The position numbers were made by a program, and so were the translations under genes. From contig ML681964.1 of assembly GCA_007922195.1 (NCBI GenBank), forward strand, positions 2,913,406 to 2,977,405: DNA of 64,000 nt. The letters run 5' to 3'. Positions 60,672 through 64,000 of the stretch are shown in pieces. The DNA is from Podocnemis expansa. Its lineage: Eukaryota; Chordata; Testudines; Podocnemididae. The notes beneath the pieces are model-generated. The model did no database searches and had not been told where the DNA came from. It saw only the letters and a program-made list of their open reading frames with translations. Position 1 is the stretch's first letter, and every line of letters begins with the position of its first letter.

Positions 60672-60910
60672 CAGGGCCAGTTCTTCCATAGAGGTGACCT
60701 AGGCAGTTGCCTAGGGTGCCAACAATTAGGGCGTGCCGAGGTCTGGGCCAGGGCCAGGGCTGCTCTACTCCCCACCCACAGCTGGACCCCAGCAGTGCCA
60801 CCGCTCCTGGATCCCAGTGACAGGGCTGCTCCAACCAGCAGCTGGGGGAATGGGGGGTGTACCAAAATCCTTGCTGGCTTAGGGTGGCAAGAAACCTTGG
60901 GCCAGCCTTG
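60672..60910. mobile_element. hAT element, 239 bp, inside PLE, perfect TSD
   Basis: The inverted ends are cagggccagttctt and cttgggccagccttg. cctccagc is duplicated exactly at 60664-60671 and 60911-60918. The interior has ggcagttgcctagggtgcca wording shared with 27262-27786. The proline-rich frames at 60551-60956 arise from this insertion. Confidence 0.92.
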
Positions 60911-61339
60911 CCTCCAGCTTCCACCTAGGACGCATTACACGATCTATCATCTATAGCCAAACCTCAAGTACAACCAGATCTGCTCTGATCCCTCAGACAG
61001 AGACAAACACTAACAAAATCTCTATCAAGCATTCCTAAAACTGCTGTACCCACCACGGGAAATGAAAAAACAGATCAACAGAGCCAGACGGATACCCAGG
61101 AGTCACCTACTACAGGACAGACCCAACGAAGCGAACAGAACACCACTGGACATCCTACAGCCCCCAGCTAAAATCCCTCCAACACATCATCAAAGATCTA
61201 CAAACCTGCCCTAGAAGGTGATCCCACACTCTCTCAAGCCTTGGGAGGCCGGCCTCTCTTTGTTACAGACAGCCTTCCAACCTGACGCAAATACTCACCG
61301 ACAAGCAAACACCATACAATAAGAACATTAACTCAGGAA

Positions 61340-61644
61340 CATGTCCCTGCAACAAACCCCATTGCCAACGCTGCCCACACATTGACTCCAGTGATACCAC
61401 CACAGGTCCCAACCACATCCGCCACACCATCAGGGGCTCATTCACCTTCACATCCACTAATGTGGTATATACCATCATGTGCCAGCAATGCCCCTCTGCC
61501 ATATACATTGGCCAAACTGGACTGTCCTTACTGTTTCTATACAAAAAAAGCTTCCAAGACATACTTCAGCATGACACTGCAGAGCTGGAATTGATTTGCA
61601 AACTTGACACTATCAGATGGGGTCTGAATAGGGACTTGGAATGA
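61340..61644 (+). pseudogene. PLE CCHH motif and GIY-YIG domain, deleted core
   Basis: The frame shows a Cys/His cluster (CPCNKPHCQRCPH), then a degenerate linker and TFTSTNVVYTIMCQQC with AIYIGQTGLSL. It jumps to FQDILQHDTAELELICKL and GLNRDLE. Compared with the frame at 43219-43593, about 35 residues are missing, including the conserved R…EHR stretch, so the nuclease would be dead. Confidence 0.85.
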
Positions 61645-62135
61645 TTAGCACAATACAAAAAGTAATTATCCCTGTTCACACATTCTTTCCCTCTAATCAA
61701 CTGGTGTAAACGGGCTGTGTCTTCCCTAACTGAGTTGACTTTGCCAACACTTGCCCTCCTCCATATATACCTCTTTCAACTGTAATTTCTACTTCATGCA
61801 CCAGACGAAGTGGGTTGAAGCCCACGAAAGCTTATGCCTGATGAAATCTGTTAGTCTTTAAGGTGCCACAGGACTTTTGTTTTAGCTGAGAATGTAGGGA
61901 TCCTGGCATTCTGCCTATGCCGTCTTATATCATTTACTCTCTGACAATACTTTTCTTCCACTCAGCAGAGCTCATTTTGGTCTCATCTTTTAAAAAAAAT
62001 GGCTAGCCTAATCTCGATTTGAGTTCAATTTGGTTTAATCAGGTGTCCTGTGAATTAATTTGCTCTATTAACACTCCATCATAACTCCCTGGAGCACTTT
62101 GCAAAGGGGAGTTAACCACCAGCTACTAGGTAGGA

Positions 62136-62303
62136 GGAAAAGAAGCAAGGAGTTCTGTGGCACTTAAAGACTAACAGATTTATTTATCACATGAGCTTTT
62201 CTCCCACAAAAGCTCATGTGATAAATAAATCTGTTAATCTTTAAGTGCCACAGGACTCCTTGCTTCTTTTGCTGAACTAGACTAACATAGCTGCCCCTCT
62301 GGA
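62136..62303. mobile_element. PLE-derived near-palindrome, 168 bp
   Basis: The left arm (aagcaaggagttctgtggca, cttaaagactaacagattta, tcacatgagctttt) and the right arm (aaaagctcatgtgataaata, aatctgttaatctttaagtg, ccacaggactccttgcttct) are almost perfect reverse complements. Only ctcccac separates them. The right side adds gaactagactaacatagctg. actaggtagga (62125-62135) and actagatagga (62304-62314) form an 11-bp duplication with one mismatch. Confidence 0.9.
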
Positions 62304-62314
62304 ACTAGATAGGA

Positions 62315-63512
62315 GTTGTTTTACTTTATGTCTTCCACACTCACTTTGAAATCTCTGAGAACACATTGTAGTACCTAGTTTTGTGTCATTCTTCAAAGTC
62401 ATCTTTACGTAGGCATAGTCTGGTTTTATATTTATGTGTCACTTCCAAGTCATCTTGCCCTTGAATAATTAGAGACTACCATTTTCATCACACTGATATT
62501 GATACTGATTCGTATCGGTTACAGGGATTCTAAAGGCAGCCTATAACCTTATCCAGCACATTTTAGACACTAGTCATTTCAAATGGTTCAAAATCATTAC
62601 TCTCATGCTGTTTAAAAGCCAGGTTCCATCCACTCCTTAAGTATCAACAGTTACATCATTACAGAAGAAACCATCCGTATGTCACTGAATTAACCTTTAA
62701 AATATGATTGTATCACAAATTTCTCATTTCTTGCCAATACTGTCTGAACTGTAATGACAGTATATTTTCAGTCTCATCTTAGGAACCACAGTTTATTGAA
62801 TTAGTGCCAGTCTAGATTCAGGACAAGGCTTAGTACTCGGATCATTCTGTGAAGGCTTGTAATTTCTCTTTTTCTTTTTGTGGACTCATGTTCAAACCTC
62901 TTTGTGTTAATTAGCATTGACTTTTTTTGATACTGCAGATCATGGGGCCCTTCTGGGGCATTTAAAATGTGTACTAGATCATATATAAAAGGTGTTTTGG
63001 TTTGTGTTTCATTTCTAGCCACAGTATGTGATCTTCAACCTGGAAGGTCACATTGAAGCAATTCCATGGAAGAGAAAGGGAGGGTTTTTGCATGGTTCCA
63101 TTTTTTGCCATTTCTACATTATTTTCCTCTCTGCTAGTTTTCACAGACTGGAGATAATTTCAACATTTGCAAACTTCACAACACCTCAGAAAATCAGGTC
63201 ACTAATTTATTAATTGCTCACCTATAGACAGATTTACCCAACATTATGCTGGCAAGCCTGACATTCTGATCCCAAGTTTTAACATTTTAACATACATTAA
63301 TGTTATTGATGAAATAATATATTTCTACTGCATTCTTCACCTAGCAACCTTTATTCATTTCTCCTTGATAAAGGAACTGTATGAGTTTTGCTCAACATAG
63401 TTGAAAAGAAAACAGTGTCCAACTTCCACAGTCCAGCAGTCTGACTGCAGACACAGCAAGGGAACATTTTTCTATATATTAAATGTAGATTACATTTAAG
63501 GGTTATGAAATC
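62315..63512. other. RBMS3: RBMS3 intron, no feature recognised
   Basis: AT-rich intron with no paired repeat ends and no exon-like frame. Confidence 0.5.
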
Positions 63513-63592
63513 ACACTATCTGGTGTAAATCAGCATAGCTTCCCTGAAACTATGAAGTTAAACTGATTTACACTGCATGATGGTGACCCAGG
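63513..63592. repeat. Old palindromic amniote repeat
   Basis: ctggtgtaaatcagcatagc and ttaaactgatttacactgca form imperfect inverted arms. This matches a widespread old repeat of the form 'ctggtgtaaatcagcatagctcc…'. Confidence 0.6.
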
Positions 63593-64000
63593 TTGTTTTG
63601 GTTTGTTTCGTTACTTAATTAACACAGCCTTTACAAAAAATACTATAATAATGATCCAAACTACTTAGGTTTCATAGTGTTACTGCAGTAGTCTGGAAAT
63701 TACCTTTGTCGAGCTGGTAAACAGAATGCGCTGAATCACTGCTCCAACATTTGCAACCTCTTTTATGAGTTTATTTGCATTTGCATGGATGGGCACATTG
63801 TTAACAGTGGCAAGAATATTCTCAGAAAGAAAAGCAGCTGTGTGCAGAAACACATCAGCAGCTGGAGACATCCAGTGGAGCATTCATTTGGGTTACTGCT
63901 TGCAGAAAGCTGGTGAAAGTTGTACCAGTTGCCCCCTCACTGCTGCCAATGGAGGGAAATGGGGGCATTAGGACATTCCAGAGGGAAGAAGTGTGGCAGA
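63593..64000. other. RBMS3: RBMS3 intron, window end
   Basis: A minus-strand frame at 63680-63883 ends in an AAG|gtaatt-like junction, but it has no upstream acceptor that I trust and no family resemblance. I treat it as chance. Confidence 0.4.

Larger units (their letters stand above)
60460..61883 (+). mobile_element. PLE, family B: RT thumb to 3' end, split by a hAT
   Basis: From about 60500 broken frames read FNNFHSTINLTST, then after a frameshift STEEIHFLDKTV and TSLFPKPTNHNTY, the C-terminal reverse transcriptase segment of PLEs ('FLDttv…lyrKPTd'). After the hAT at 60672-60910 come a linker, a Cys/His cluster (PCNKPHCQRCPH), and the GIY-YIG start. The 3' UTR carries gtgggttgaagcccacgaaa and ends ctgttagtctttaaggtgcc. 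Several stops and frameshifts make it defunct. Confidence 0.88.

Noticed and set aside
60551..60956. Frame starting MDKTVQIRDG, 125 codons
   Set aside because: Only its first part is real PLE reverse-transcriptase sequence. From 60672 it reads through an inserted hAT, so it is a chimera by chance.
63680..63883. Minus-strand exon-like frame (ILATVNNVPIHANANK) with a gtaatt junction
   Set aside because: It resembles no RBMS exon or other family I know, and no convincing acceptor lies upstream. Conservation across turtles would be needed to revive it.
1..64000. CRISPR arrays, operons, tRNA or rRNA genes, prokaryotic signals
   Set aside because: Introns, splice sites and vertebrate transposons make this eukaryotic DNA. 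The regularly repeated motifs are MITE interiors and not spaced direct repeats, and no tRNA-like cloverleaf beyond MIR heads was seen.

Overview
This is vertebrate nuclear DNA lying inside one gene. Two short minus-strand exons at 54619-54776 and 38283-38362 encode consecutive parts of the second RNA-recognition motif of RBMS3 (RNA-binding, single-stranded-interacting protein 3). They join in phase (2+1 nt) and have consensus splice sites. The transcript runs from high to low coordinates. Everything else is intron: more than 9.2 kb upstream of the first exon, 16,256 bp between the two exons, and more than 38.2 kb downstream of the second. I found no other convincing coding gene, RNA gene or CpG island.

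The repeat content points to a non-avian sauropsid, most likely a turtle, with a crocodilian as the alternative. CR1 LINE 3' ends are common, old MIR and L2 remnants are present, and there are many short hAT-type elements with 8-bp target duplications. There are also many MITEs whose ends read like GGSTAYGTCTACAC, and Penelope-like elements (PLEs) with GIY-YIG endonuclease remnants. This mix is not typical of mammals or birds. The species call is an inference from remembered repeat families.

Layout from left to right. 1-12 kb is AT-rich intron with a cut-off hAT end, microsatellites and two MIRs. 12.3-15.5 kb is a dense block with a MITE nested in a hAT-like element, a TTCGAA-rich MITE, a 130-nt hairpin and a 588-bp hAT. 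17-24 kb holds a PLE pair, a small hAT, L2, CR1, a MITE inside a MIR and a second PLE pair. 27-32 kb holds a PLE inside a hAT, a hAT inside a MIR and another hAT. 36-40.7 kb holds a MITE, a PLE pair, a CR1 scrap, the second exon bracketed by two hATs, a CR1 and a TTCGAA palindromic MITE. 42.9-47.5 kb holds three PLE inverted pairs, the first with an open GIY-YIG frame, then a hAT and a MIR. 50.6-53.2 kb holds CR1, L2 and a GC-rich hAT. 54.6 kb is the first exon. 58.7-62.3 kb is a stack of hAT, CR1 and PLE insertions.

The most unusual pattern is that PLE-derived sequence in this window is mostly arranged as inverted pairs (tails outward). In five of seven cases the whole pair is bounded by one matching 7-12 bp duplication, so each looks like one integration event. 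The pairs involve at least three PLE subfamilies, and some carry a hammerhead-ribozyme-like core.
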